Assembly (NCBI GenBank): GCA_937936465.1
Contig: CALDDH010000009.1
Span: 1-64,000 of the forward strand
Source: an uncultured Mycoplasmatales bacterium
Lineage (GTDB): Bacteria > Bacillota_I > Bacilli_A > UBA3375
DNA length: 64,000 nucleotides
Reading direction: 5' to 3'
Under the pieces are notes generated by a model. It was given only the letters and a program-made list of their open reading frames with translations, did not search any database and was not told where the DNA came from. The translations under genes were made by a program, and so were the position numbers. This document shows positions 17,453 through 26,154 of the stretch, piece after piece (position 1 is the stretch's first letter; each line of letters opens with the position of its first letter).

Positions 17453-19783
17453 CTAATCCAAAAACTTTTTAATTCTATTTAATTCATTTGTTTGATGCTT
17501 TGTTTTTAATCTGATGATATCTGCATTAAATTTTTTATGCAATCGATCTTTTATTTTGTCACGCTCTATTTGTTTTTCTTCTTCATGAGTAGACCCATCT
17601 ACTTCAATAGAAAGCACATGTCCTTTACTAATATTTTCACTAATTAAAAAATCAACATGTGATTCTGCCTTTATGAAATTAATCTCCTCTTGTGTCAATT
17701 CAATATTACCTTTATATACCCTAACTTTATTTGTATTGTTATTATTTGAATTATATTGATTGATGAATAAATCTTTTAATCTGTATCTACGATATAAATT
17801 ATATTTTCCATTATATTTTGATAATATTTTTTCAATTTCTTCTTTAATTTTCTGTTCTGCTGGATTATAATCATATTGTTTACCAGAGTATAAAAAATCA
17901 AACATTGTAATTTTTTGATACATTCTTTCATCAAAAGTGTGATACATAATAAATTTAGTTAAATCTGAAACTAAATTATTTTCTTTTGTAAAATCCTTAG
18001 ATACTAATGTAAACTTTTCTTGAGCACGTGATACTGCTACATTAATGAAACTTGGATTATTTAAATACATAGTAACCTCCTCTCTTGGTAACGTTAAATA
18101 GATACTTCTTGCTTCTCTACCTTGATATGAGTAGACAGTCGGATAACTATTATCATTTTTATAAGGATTGATAATCCCTTCTCCATCTTTTAAAATTTCT
18201 CGTTGATCCAAGGCTTTTTTTTCAACTTCTTTTGAATTTTCACATTCAATAAATTCCATACTTTTACCTGTTGATTTTGTATGAATTTTTAACATATTGT
18301 CGTAAAAAAAAGTGTTACAAAAATGAATGATACTTCTTTCACAACGATAATGTTCAAGTAACATAATTTTGGATACATCCTTAATTTTCTCACCAAATAA
18401 CGATAGAAAGCTACCTTTTAAATTTAAACTTGTAAAATCATCAGCTTTTTTACTTGTTACAATTGGTGCAAATTGCTTTTCATCACCAACTACAATAATA
18501 TTTTTAGAACAACCAATAAGCGATATTCCCTCATATATATTCATTTGCGATGCTTCATCAATAATTAAATAATCAAATTGAAAATCCTTTGGCATTAACT
18601 TATATAATGAAAATGATGTTGATCCAATTATTGGATAAACTTTAATAAATTGCTTGAAATTTTCTTGTTTGAAATTCATTGTACTTTCCAGAATTGTTTG
18701 GGTTTCATTTTTCAAAACATTGATTGATTCTTTATTTAATTTTTCAATATCAACTTTTGCTAATTGTTTTTGTATTTTGTTTATTTTACTTTCTAATTCA
18801 TTTATTTTTTTCTCATAAGACTTTCTAACTAAATAATTATAATCCATTTTATAAAAATGCTTTTTCAAATACTTATTTACTTCATTATTTCTTTCAAAAA
18901 AATTTATATGACTTAATAAAAGTTTACTATTTAATTTATTAATTAAAAAATTGTCTTGATTATTTTCATATGTATACATTGTTTTAATATATTGATATTC
19001 TACTTCAAGATTGTACAGTTGACCTTCTAATTCTGCTTTGACATTTTGCTTTACAAAATATGAATATTTTTTTCGATATTTTTCAGTTAACTCTTGAATT
19101 GTACAATTTACTTGGACCTGCTCATTATATGGTTCTTTTTTTATTTCATTAAACTCTTTTGTTTTATCTTTACTCCCAACATTTGCCATTAAATTACCTA
19201 AATTATTTTTTTCTAATTTTTCATATACATTTTCAACTGCTGAATTAGTAGATGATATGATAGCGACAGTTTTCTTTTCAATAACTAAATTGGCAACTAT
19301 ATTCAATATTGTATTTGTTTTACCCGTTCCTGGTGGACCATCAATAACTGTATATCGGTTGTCTAAAGCTAATTTTGTTGCTTGATATTGGGTTTGATTT
19401 GTTCCAAAAGGGAAAATTAATTTATCACACTTTTGATATTGTTTATTTACCAACCCCTTATTAATAAAATCGATAACTCGCTTATCATTATTAATATTTA
19501 TTCTATTTATTAAACAAGCATTTCTCTTCTGATTAATATTAAAAATATCTTTAACATTATAGTATTCATTAAACTGCGATAATAATACTGAGAAATCGGT
19601 GTTTTCTTTGATTATTTTTGGTTTTATACAAACATTATCACTATTATATGTATACGCTTGAGTTCCACCTTGATATTTAATACTATATTTATTACTAACT
19701 TCATTAAAATTAATTGTTTCAATGTTATCTTTAATTTCTGTCTTGACATATATTAATGAATCTTTTATATTTATATTTTTAAT
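17453..19783 (-). CDS. SF1 helicase with C-terminal PD-(D/E)XK (DUF2726-like) nuclease domain
   Basis: The helicase core has Walker [13 protein letters not shown], Walker B LIIDEASQM, motif III GDEKQF and motif VI VAVSRAQEKF, the Upf1/DNA2-like SF1 class. The last ~120 residues carry a Vsr/DUF2726-like domain with Asp in VDFLI and Glu-x-Asp in IEVDGS as likely nuclease residues. The first conventional start is TTG at 19453, but the frame is open for ~110 more codons, up to a GGGGGGAG ribosome site with an ATT triplet 5 bases on (19783), suggesting a rare ATT start or a truncated 5' end. Such helicase-nuclease fusions are common in defence islands, and defence gene fragments surround it. Confidence 0.8.
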   Translation of the reverse strand: MKNINIKDSLIYVKTEIKDNIETINFNEVSNKYSIKYQGGTQAYTYNSDNVCIKPKIIKENTDFSVLLSQFNEYYNVKDIFNINQKRNACLINRININNDKRVIDFINKGLVNKQYQKCDKLIFPFGTNQTQYQATKLALDNRYTVIDGPPGTGKTNTILNIVANLVIEKKTVAIISSTNSAVENVYEKLEKNNLGNLMANVGSKDKTKEFNEIKKEPYNEQVQVNCTIQELTEKYRKKYSYFVKQNVKAELEGQLYNLEVEYQYIKTMYTYENNQDNFLINKLNSKLLLSHINFFERNNEVNKYLKKHFYKMDYNYLVRKSYEKKINELESKINKIQKQLAKVDIEKLNKESINVLKNETQTILESTMNFKQENFKQFIKVYPIIGSTSFSLYKLMPKDFQFDYLIIDEASQMNIYEGISLIGCSKNIIVVGDEKQFAPIVTSKKADDFTSLNLKGSFLSLFGEKIKDVSKIMLLEHYRCERSIIHFCNTFFYDNMLKIHTKSTGKSMEFIECENSKEVEKKALDQREILKDGEGIINPYKNDNSYPTVYSYQGREARSIYLTLPREEVTMYLNNPSFINVAVSRAQEKFTLVSKDFTKENNLVSDLTKFIMYHTFDERMYQKITMFDFLYSGKQYDYNPAEQKIKEEIEKILSKYNGKYNLYRRYRLKDLFINQYNSNNNNTNKVRVYKGNIELTQEEINFIKAESHVDFLISENISKGHVLSIEVDGSTHEEEKQIERDKIKDRLHKKFNADIIRLKTKHQTNELNRIKKFLD

Positions 19784-19826
19784 AATTTCTCCCCCCGCAA
19801 AGCTCTAAATAGTATAGCAAATAATA

Positions 19827-19994
19827 TTAGTAATTATAAATTAATTCATCTATTTCTTGTTTTGTTGCAATTGTATCACTAAATGCCGTCGCTGATCAAG
19901 ATGCTACTGCAAACTCTAAAATTTTATTTGTTGATTTATTTTCTAGTTTAGACAAAATAAAACATGCAACAAAATAATCTCCAATTCTAACCTT
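19827..19994 (-). pseudogene. fruK: 3' remnant of fruK (1-phosphofructokinase)
   Basis: Minus-strand translation reads GDYFVACFILSKLENKS ... LEFAVAS, stop (TGA), SATAFSDTIATKQEIDEL, then TAA. This is the C-terminal end of a PfkB-family 1-phosphofructokinase, whose members end GDSFVAGF ... SGSATAFS ... ATKEEI. Only the last ~55 codons are left, the catalytic GAGD motif is incomplete and one in-frame stop is present. It is a dead fragment. Confidence 0.65.
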
Positions 19995-20063
19995 GTTTTA
20001 AACTACTTCTTGATATGAATTTATTTTTAAATGTTTTATTTTTGAATAATATTTTGATCCATT

Positions 20064-20480
20064 TTATCCAAGTGTCACAATCAGATCTTGTACTCCACTG
20101 TTTTTTAAATGTCTTCTCCATTGGTAAACTGTATCGTTATTTTGCATGCTATCTTTTAATATATCATAATGTTTAAAGTTATGATAGTAGTATTTTTCAT
20201 CTACTTTTTGATTAAAGTCTGTACAATCAAATATTGTTTTAGATGATTTTTGAGGTTTAGGGAAATCAAAATTTTTATAATCTTCTTTGTTTAAAAAACC
20301 AACAATATATATTCTTTCTCTATTTTGAGGAATATTAGCATACTCTGAAGCATTCATGACCATATACTTCACTTTATAATTTATTTCTTCTAAACTTTTT
20401 AAAATAACATCAAAAGTATTACCTTTATCATGAGAAATTAAGTTTTTAACATTTTCTAAAAAAATAACTCTTGGCTTTTT
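20064..20480 (-). pseudogene. dcm: Fragment of a C5-cytosine DNA methyltransferase
   Basis: About 138 codons in one frame. It contains motif IV (VIFLENVKNL), the spacing region, and motif VIII (YANIPQNRERIYIVGF), then VYQWRRHLKNSG, after which the expected motifs IX-X are lost and the frame ends. The catalytic PCQ motif and AdoMet-binding N-terminus are missing. At its upstream side it is fused directly to a cas13a fragment. It probably derives from a restriction-modification system. Confidence 0.75.
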
Positions 20481-20880
20481 TTCTTATTAAATTTATCTTT
20501 TATATCTTTAATATAATTGTCTTCTTCATAAAACTCTTCATAATCACGAATATCAACTTGTAAGTTTTGAAACACTTCCAATTTTAAATGTTTCTTAATA
20601 AAACCTTTTTGTTCAAAATTAATTAATGTTCTAAAAAGAATTAAGTTATCTTCCTGTATTATTAATTTTTGCTCATTATATTCATTTCCTTTTCAATATA
20701 TTGTTGATATTTAATTTTTGATAAATCATCACTCTTATTTTTTTTAATATATATTCTAATTCTTCATAGTCTGTAATAGGTAATCCATGCTTCTTATTAC
20801 TTAATATTTTATATTCTGGGTAGGCTTTATCTTTTATTTTAATTAATAATTTCAAAATTTTTTGAGTCTTTTTTCACTTA
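20481..20880 (-). pseudogene. cas13a: Decayed second cas13a fragment
   Basis: Minus-strand pieces in three frames align with residues ~855-985 of the intact Cas13a at 26155-29670: LLIKIKDKAYPEYKILSN, SDDLSKIKYQQYIEKE, then LIIQEDNLIL, RTLINFEQKGFIKK and DIRDYEEFYEEDN. Hand alignment of the longest block gives about two thirds identity, so it is a diverged relative and not a recent copy. At least two frameshifts are present. The HEPN2 domain is absent because the sequence breaks straight into the methyltransferase fragment near 20480. Confidence 0.85.
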
Positions 20881-20912
20881 AATAATGATGTTGCTTTTTA
20901 ATAAAAAATAGA

Positions 20913-21344
20913 CTATGTAAATAATACCTTACCTTCAATTTGAGCGGTAGTAACTGGACCATACAGGCGACTATCTAGGCTTATCATTGAATTATCACCA
21001 ATTACAAAATATTCCTCCTGCGCTAAAGTATAAAATTGCTTTTCGGGACAATTTTGATCACAATTAGTTGGGTATAAAACATTATTAACATATAAATCAT
21101 TATATTCATCTATCTTAATCTGATCACCAGGAAGACCAACTATCCTTTTTAAATATTGTTTATCATTAACTTCAGCAACTATAATATCATTACGACTAAG
21201 ATTAAAATATTCTTGAATTATAATAATATCATTAGCTTTGATCGTTGGCTCCATTGATGTTCCTTGAACAATTGAAAAATCAAAAAATATTGAAGCTAAA
21301 AACATCAACCCCAATATAACTATATACTTTATTTTTCTAAGCAT
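20913..21344 (-). CDS. Type I signal peptidase of bacteriocin locus 2
   Basis: ~143 residues. One N-terminal membrane helix precedes the catalytic Ser in QGTSMEPTI and the catalytic Lys in YLKRIVGLPGD; the box near the C-terminus reads VIGDNSMISLDSRLYGPV. The preferred ATG (21344) overlaps the end of the ABC ATPase gene by 16 bases. It would cleave signal peptides at the outer membrane face. Its place as the last gene of a lactococcin-972-like operon suggests a dedicated processing enzyme for the precursor encoded at 23993-24298. Confidence 0.88.
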   Translation of the reverse strand: MLRKIKYIVILGLMFLASIFFDFSIVQGTSMEPTIKANDIIIIQEYFNLSRNDIIVAEVNDKQYLKRIVGLPGDQIKIDEYNDLYVNNVLYPTNCDQNCPEKQFYTLAQEEYFVIGDNSMISLDSRLYGPVTTAQIEGKVLFT

Positions 21345-21955
21345 AATTTTTGCCCAGCCCAATTAATAACTTCCTTGTCATGACTTACAATAATAATTGT
21401 TTTTTTTTCACTTGCTAACTCTTTAAATATGTTCAAAATAATATCACGATTTTGTAAATCTAAATTCCCAGTTGGTTCATCTGCAAAAACAAATGGAGTA
21501 TCACGTAAAAACACTCTTGCCAATGCAACTCTTTGTTGTTCTCCTCCACTAAGGGTATGAATTTTTTGATTTAAGATACTCGGATCTAAATTAACTTTTT
21601 TCAAACATTCAATTAATTTATTTTTTTTAATTTTACCTTGATTAGATGCCAGTTGTAAATTTTCTTTAACAGTCTCCGTTTCCACTAAACCAAAATTTTG
21701 AAAAATAAAAGTTATTAATTTACTCCATAATATTTGATGATCTTGATATGGATTTATTTTTTGCTGATTAAAATAAATTTCTCCTTGATCATAATCAATC
21801 AATCCACTGAGAATATTTAGCAATGTACTTTTACCACTTCCACTTACACCGTTGATTACTAAAATTTCTCCATTTTCTAATGAAAAATTAATATTATTAA
21901 AAATAATTTTATTTTCAAATGATTTTTGTAATCCTTGAACTTCAATTGACTTCAT
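21329..21955 (-). CDS. ABC transporter ATP-binding protein, bacteriocin locus 2
   Basis: 208 residues: Walker A GVSGSGKST, Q-loop FQNFGLVETE, signature LSGGEQQRV, Walker B FVFADEPTGNLD and switch HD in IIVSHDKE. Same MacB/LolD-like class as the ATPase at 5276-5899. Overlaps the upstream membrane-protein gene by 4 bases. It should pair with the 662-residue membrane protein in bacteriocin export or immunity. Confidence 0.9.
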   Translation of the reverse strand: MKSIEVQGLQKSFENKIIFNNINFSLENGEILVINGVSGSGKSTLLNILSGLIDYDQGEIYFNQQKINPYQDHQILWSKLITFIFQNFGLVETETVKENLQLASNQGKIKKNKLIECLKKVNLDPSILNQKIHTLSGGEQQRVALARVFLRDTPFVFADEPTGNLDLQNRDIILNIFKELASEKKTIIIVSHDKEVINWAGQKLCLEK

Positions 21956-23940
21956 CGTTCTCCTTTCAAAATATTTTTTTTTCTAAGTAAATATACTCTT
22001 ATTCTTTGACTTACCAATATTTGAATTATCAATATTAAAATCAAAAGTAATGATAAATATATATTCTTAAATAAAACAATACAAATAATTGTAGCTATGA
22101 TAATAAAAAATGGAATAATCAATAAATCTTCATAAATTTGTTTTTTAAAAATACTTTTTACTTTCCAACCATGAAAATACATTAAGCTATATTTTTTTTG
22201 ATTAACATTATATTCAATCAAAATCAAATAATAAATAAATATAAAGTAGATTAATAAATTGATTATAAAAGTTATACTTAATGCTACTAATAATTGATAT
22301 TCAATTATCATTTTTTGATTAGTTCCATCAAGTGTATTTTTAGTTTCCACAATACTTGCTTGTAAATTATTACCTTCAATTAAGTAACTAATTTGATCAT
22401 ACGGATACTGACTTGTTGTTGAAAAATGTAAACTACCTGTTGATAACATTGTTAAATAATTATCAACGCTTAATTGATTCTGATCAACTACTACAATATC
22501 TGAGTAAACTTCACCTTGTTTACCAATAAGTGGGTCATAAGTAAAGTATGTTGTTTTATCTGTCCAAATAATATTCAACTCAGTATTATAATCCTCTATA
22601 TTTTGACAAATACTTTTTACATAACAATCATAATCATATTTAGTATCACTATACATTTGCTCATTCATTTCAATACTAATTTTATCTTTATCTTCTTTAT
22701 ACTGTTCATTAACAATTATGTTATTTGCTCCTTCTTGTAGTTGGGAAATTTCATTTTCCATACCTTGTTCTTTTAAGTATTGTTCATTAACTCGAACCTC
22801 ACAATTAAAACTAGTACAAGCATTATCCTCTAAATTTGTAGCATAAAATAAAACAGCATCATATTCTTCTTCTAAGTCAATTTTTAAATTTTTTAGATTT
22901 TCATTTAATTTAAATTCATCTTCATCTGTTAATAACCCTGTCCACTTTAAAGTGAAGTGGTAATAATTTTCATATGGTTTAAAAACAGCTAAATCTTGAT
23001 AATCATCATTAATCAAAATTATTAAATAAAAAATTAATATACTTAATATTGATACAATTAAAAATAATAAATATTTATAAAATTTAAGGATTTTAGTAAT
23101 AATTGTATTTTTTTGATATTTATGTAAATAATTAATCATCTGCTCTTTAGCAATTCTATTAGCAAAGGTATATTTGATTAAATATAACAAAGACAATACA
23201 ATTATAAAGATGATTAAAAATAAAAGATTAAAAATAACATATGAAATAAGATTATATTTAAAGTAAATAAGGAAAAATAAAATGTAAAAAATTGATAATA
23301 TTTTCAAGTTTATTAATTCATTATTTAAAAAATGATTTCTACTTTTTTGCCTAACACCAAAAAATTTTTCTAGAGCAAATCTTTCTCGTAATAAAAAACC
23401 TTCAAAAATAAATATTAAAATTGTAAAAATAAACATTAAAATGGTAAGAATACATAAATAAAAATATATTGGACCATTATGATAACTTGTTGTTGGAATA
23501 TTAGCAACAGAGCCTAAATTATTATTAATTAATTGTTTATTAATATATTCTATTTCTGATTGAGGATCATCTGATTCAATTTTGTAGACACCCCCTACTC
23601 CATTATTGTAAACTTTACTAATATCACTAAATGTATATTTATCTTCCCTAAAAGAAAATGGTTGCATCCATTTTTGCTCAACCTCTTGATCTATTTCATT
23701 ATTATATTGATTTGTATAGATTATAATTTCATCTTGTTTATGAACTTCTTTGTAAATCAATTGCTCAGAGGTTTCAAAGATATCAATCACCTTATCAATA
23801 TTAGCATCATCATTTATTACTACTGAAAACTCTACCCCATCAAATAATTGTTTAGTGACTAGCCCATTCCATAAACCAACTGTCACAAAATATAAAGATA
23901 TTAATAAGATAATTAAAATTGTTTGTTTAATTACTTTCAT
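21952..23940 (-). CDS. Bacteriocin-associated integral membrane protein (DUF1430-like), intact
   Basis: ~662 residues. ATG 23940 follows AAAGGAGGTGG, a stronger start than the upstream GTG/ATG options. Layout: an N-terminal helix, a ~140-residue extracellular domain, four helices in the middle (about 160-270), another helix, a large extracellular domain (about 320-530) and a C-terminal helix group, that is two FtsX/MacB-like halves. This is the architecture of membrane proteins found with lactococcin 972. The homologue at 5892-7875 is split by a frameshift. It is separated from the peptide gene by an intrinsic terminator. Confidence 0.8.
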   Translation of the reverse strand: MKVIKQTILIILLISLYFVTVGLWNGLVTKQLFDGVEFSVVINDDANIDKVIDIFETSEQLIYKEVHKQDEIIIYTNQYNNEIDQEVEQKWMQPFSFREDKYTFSDISKVYNNGVGGVYKIESDDPQSEIEYINKQLINNNLGSVANIPTTSYHNGPIYFYLCILTILMFIFTILIFIFEGFLLRERFALEKFFGVRQKSRNHFLNNELINLKILSIFYILFFLIYFKYNLISYVIFNLLFLIIFIIVLSLLYLIKYTFANRIAKEQMINYLHKYQKNTIITKILKFYKYLLFLIVSILSILIFYLIILINDDYQDLAVFKPYENYYHFTLKWTGLLTDEDEFKLNENLKNLKIDLEEEYDAVLFYATNLEDNACTSFNCEVRVNEQYLKEQGMENEISQLQEGANNIIVNEQYKEDKDKISIEMNEQMYSDTKYDYDCYVKSICQNIEDYNTELNIIWTDKTTYFTYDPLIGKQGEVYSDIVVVDQNQLSVDNYLTMLSTGSLHFSTTSQYPYDQISYLIEGNNLQASIVETKNTLDGTNQKMIIEYQLLVALSITFIINLLIYFIFIYYLILIEYNVNQKKYSLMYFHGWKVKSIFKKQIYEDLLIIPFFIIIATIICIVLFKNIYLSLLLILILIIQILVSQRIRVYLLRKKNILKGER

Positions 23941-23958
23941 TCCACCTCCTTTATGTAT

Positions 23959-23986
23959 TAAAAAAGACATTTAGATAAATGTCTTT
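23959..23986 (-). terminator. Terminator between bacteriocin 2 and its membrane-protein gene
   Basis: On the minus strand the perfect arms GACATTTA/TAAATGTC (23966-23983, 2-base loop) are followed by TTTTTT. It lies 7 bases after the peptide stop and before the strong ribosome site of the next gene, so peptide mRNA should exceed mRNA for the transporter genes. Confidence 0.85.
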
Positions 23987-23992
23987 AAGTTA

Positions 23993-24298
23993 TTAGCGAT
24001 AATCATAATATGCTTTATTTCCACCACCTGTTAAATATTGTTGTGTGGCATTAGAAAAAACATCTTTTGATTTCCAACCACCTGACTTATATTCCCCGCC
24101 TGAATCAACTGATGAGGCATGTCCCTCATAACCATCATCTGTTGCTTTATATTCTGATCTTAATGTAAATGTCGGAGTATATGTTCCCCTAATCCAATAC
24201 CCCTTGTTTACATAACCTGAAACAACACTAGCACTCACCATTCCTGAAAAATTAATTAATAAAAATAAAAATATACTTATACTTAAAATTTTTTTCAT
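23993..24298 (-). CDS. Lactococcin 972-family bacteriocin precursor 2
   Basis: 101 residues. The signal peptide (MKKILSISIFLFLLINFSG) ends near VSAS. The mature part (GYWIRGTY ... RSEYKATDDGYEGHASS ... GGWKSKDVFSNAT ... GGGNKAYYDYR) matches the lactococcin 972 pattern of W/G-rich start, Y-x-x-x-x-x-H-S-S core and terminal NKAYY. No cysteine, unlike the peptide at 7885-8169. The start has GAGGAGG seven bases upstream, and TATAAT lies at 24319-24324. The operon continues with the membrane protein, ATPase and signal peptidase. Confidence 0.8.
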   Translation of the reverse strand: MKKILSISIFLFLLINFSGMVSASVVSGYVNKGYWIRGTYTPTFTLRSEYKATDDGYEGHASSVDSGGEYKSGGWKSKDVFSNATQQYLTGGGNKAYYDYR

Positions 24299-24318
24299 GT
24301 ATCCTCCTCTATAATAAA

Positions 24319-24347
24319 ATTATAGCATAGCATTATTTAAAAGTCAT
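24319..24347 (-). promoter_or_regulatory. Promoter of bacteriocin locus 2
   Basis: TATAAT at 24319-24324 with a weaker -35 (ATGACT at 24342-24347, or TGACTT one base nearer) 16-17 bases upstream. Confidence 0.5.
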
Positions 24348-24403
24348 TGGTTATATTTATTTATATTTTAATACCATAGTCTTTCAGATGAAAATTAAAT
24401 CAA

Positions 24404-24436
24404 TAAAAAAAATCTTAAAGTAATAAGATCTTTTTC
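24404..24436 (-). terminator. Terminator beyond CRISPR array 1
   Basis: ATCTTA/TAAGAT arms (24412-24429) have an A-run on the left and a T-run on the right, so the hairpin can stop transcription from either side. It lies downstream of the leader-distal end of array 1. Confidence 0.55.
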
Positions 24437-24571
24437 TATATTAATAAACTCTTTTAAACACAATCATAATATTTAAAACAATTAATTATCAATTAATAAA
24501 AAGTAATTTATTACTTTCAGTTTGAAAATATTTTATATCAAAAAACAAGAAAAATATTTTTAGAAAGAATA

Positions 24572-24876
24572 GTTTTAGTCCCCTTCGTTTTTGGGGTCAT
24601 CTATATCAATACAAGTTTGTGAAAGAATGTAAATATTATGTTTTAGTCCCCTTCGTTTTTGGGGTCATCTATATCTCTAAAGTCTTGAACAATAACTCCA
24701 CTTGATAGTTTTAGTCCCCTTCGTTTTTGGGGTCATCTATATCTGGACAAAAGAAACTACCGAAGAGCCAACAGTTTTAGTCCCCTTCGTTTTTGGGGTC
24801 ATCTATATCAATAACAGATGTTGCAAACAATGTAATATACGTTTTAGTCCCCTTCGTTTTTGGGGTCATCTATATC
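24572..24876 (-). CRISPR. Type VI-A CRISPR array 1 (5 repeats, 4 spacers)
   Basis: Five identical 36-base repeats at 24572-24607, 24640-24675, 24708-24743, 24774-24809 and 24841-24876, with spacers of 32, 32, 30 and 31 bases. Read on the minus strand (crRNA sense) the repeat begins GATATAGATGACCCC and ends GGGGACTAAAAC, with a CCCC/GGGG stem. This is the Cas13a direct-repeat pattern, in which the repeat sits 5' of each spacer. The leader is on the high-coordinate side (24877-24930) and is shared with array 2. The array is cut off from cas13a by a dead IS3 element. Confidence 0.97.
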
Positions 24877-24930
24877 CAATGATTGGATATATACTTTAAT
24901 TATAATACTTTATCTTCAATATTACAAATT
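24871..24930 (-). promoter_or_regulatory. Leader and promoter of CRISPR array 1
   Basis: TTGTAA (24922-24927) and TATAAT (24899-24904), 17-base spacer, point into the array. A perfect palindrome with 9-bp arms (TATATCCAA/TTGGATATA, 24871-24891) straddles the leader-repeat junction. The ~55-base leader differs from the leader of array 2 at only about two positions. Confidence 0.8.
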
Positions 24931-24960
24931 ATTTTTAAACTTTTATATATTGATTTATCC

Positions 24961-25006
24961 TTATTTTAATTGTTTTTTTTCTATTTCGGTAATAATATAG
25001 TCTTAT
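24961..25006. repeat. Degenerate copy of the dispersed AT-rich repeat
   Basis: TATTTTAATTG ... CGGTAATAATATAG resembles the 37-bp repeat at 1694-1732 and 2494-2532. It lies directly left of the IS3 element. Confidence 0.4.
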
Positions 25007-26092
25007 GGATAGTCTATAATATATGTGACACAAAACTCTATTAATATTGATACAATATTATAAAGGAGAGATTATGTCAAAAAGAAAAACATATTCAAAA
25101 AAATTTAAGTTAAAAATTGTGCAATTAAAAGAAAGTGTTGTATCTAGAAAAAAATATTACAAGATTATGATTTGAAACACCAAACATTTGATCGTTGGTT
25201 AATGGTATAACGCATGTCAAGTAGTTCTTCAAACCCTGAAATTTCTTTAACCGATGAACAAAAGAAAATTTCAGAGTTAGAACGTAAATTACGTCAAGTC
25301 CAAAGAGCACGCGATATTTTAAAGGATGCAACCTTAATACTAGGGAGGAAATAATAACTGCTATTAAGGTATTAAATGAAGAAAAAGGATATTCAATAAG
25401 TGAATTATGCAAACAATTAAAAATAAGTCGTGAAACATATTATCGATACTTTAGAAAAAATAAAATATTCAAATATATGAAAGAAAACATTCAACGGCAA
25501 AGAAAAAAGAAATTTATGGAAGTAGAAAGATTCGTAATATTCTTAATACGTATAATATAAATGGAAAGAAAGTGAAGTTATCTCGCCACCAAATACTTAG
25601 AAAGATGAAGTAGATGGGTGGATATATATATGTTTCATAATAGATTTATTTAATCGTGAAATTATTGGATATTCAATCTCCAAGTATCATGATACTGAAT
25701 GTGTATTGAAATCATTGAAAAATATTAAATTTGATTTGAAGACTACTAGGTTATTTCATAGTGATCGTGGTGGAGAATTTGCCTCTGGTGAATTGTCAGA
25801 ATATCTAAATAAATTTGATATTACTCAATCAATGTCACGTGCTGGGTGTCCATACGATAATGCAGTTAGTGAAAATATGTTTAAATTATTGAAAGTTGAG
25901 GGGATCGATAGGTATTATCAATTTGATAGCAATTTAATGCTGGATGTAAATGAATGGGTCAAGTGGTATAACAATGTACGTATACATATAAAAATCAATT
26001 ATACTACACCTGTATTATACGGAAAACAATATGAATTAAAAACAGCTTAATTATTAATAGAGTATTTTGTCACATTAAAATTTGACAATCCA
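25006..26092 (+). mobile_element. IS3-family (IS150-like) insertion sequence, inactive
   Basis: A ~1.09-kb element bounded by imperfect ~40-bp inverted repeats starting TGGATWGTC (25006-25047 and 26051-26092) and containing orfA/orfB relics. No clean target duplication is visible (TTA versus TCA). It lies between CRISPR array 1 and the 3' end of cas13a. A left-end relic of the same element is at 828-916. Confidence 0.8.
25074..26050 (+). pseudogene. IS3-type transposase orfA/orfB, multiply broken
   Basis: orfA starts at ATG 25074 (MSKRKTYSKKFKLKIVQLKE) and then shifts frame. Its C-terminal coiled coil (DEQKKISELERKLRQVQRA) is still readable. orfB (KVLNEEKGYSISELCKQL...) is broken by frameshifts and an internal deletion that removes the region of the first catalytic Asp. 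The last open part (25706-26050) retains the second Asp in FHSDRGGEF and the Glu in NAVSENMFK. It cannot encode an active transposase. Confidence 0.88.
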
Positions 26093-26154
26093 TCATTTAT
26101 ATTATAACATAATATATAAAACATATAGATTATGCTAAAGTTAAGTAATTATTT

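Noticed and set aside
19915-19930. In-frame TGA in the fruK fragment as evidence for TGA = Trp code
   Set aside because: TGA serves as a real stop at tilS with the hpt start overlapping it, and TGG is used for conserved Trp (for example in Cas1). The fragment is simply decayed.
24702-24899. Open frame across array 1 with repeated VLVPFVFGVIYI blocks
   Set aside because: It is a translation of CRISPR repeats and spacers, and the array is transcribed on the other strand.
25125-25412. 95-codon minus-strand ORF inside the IS3 element
   Set aside because: Antisense to the recognisable transposase orfA/orfB remnants; no ribosome site or family.
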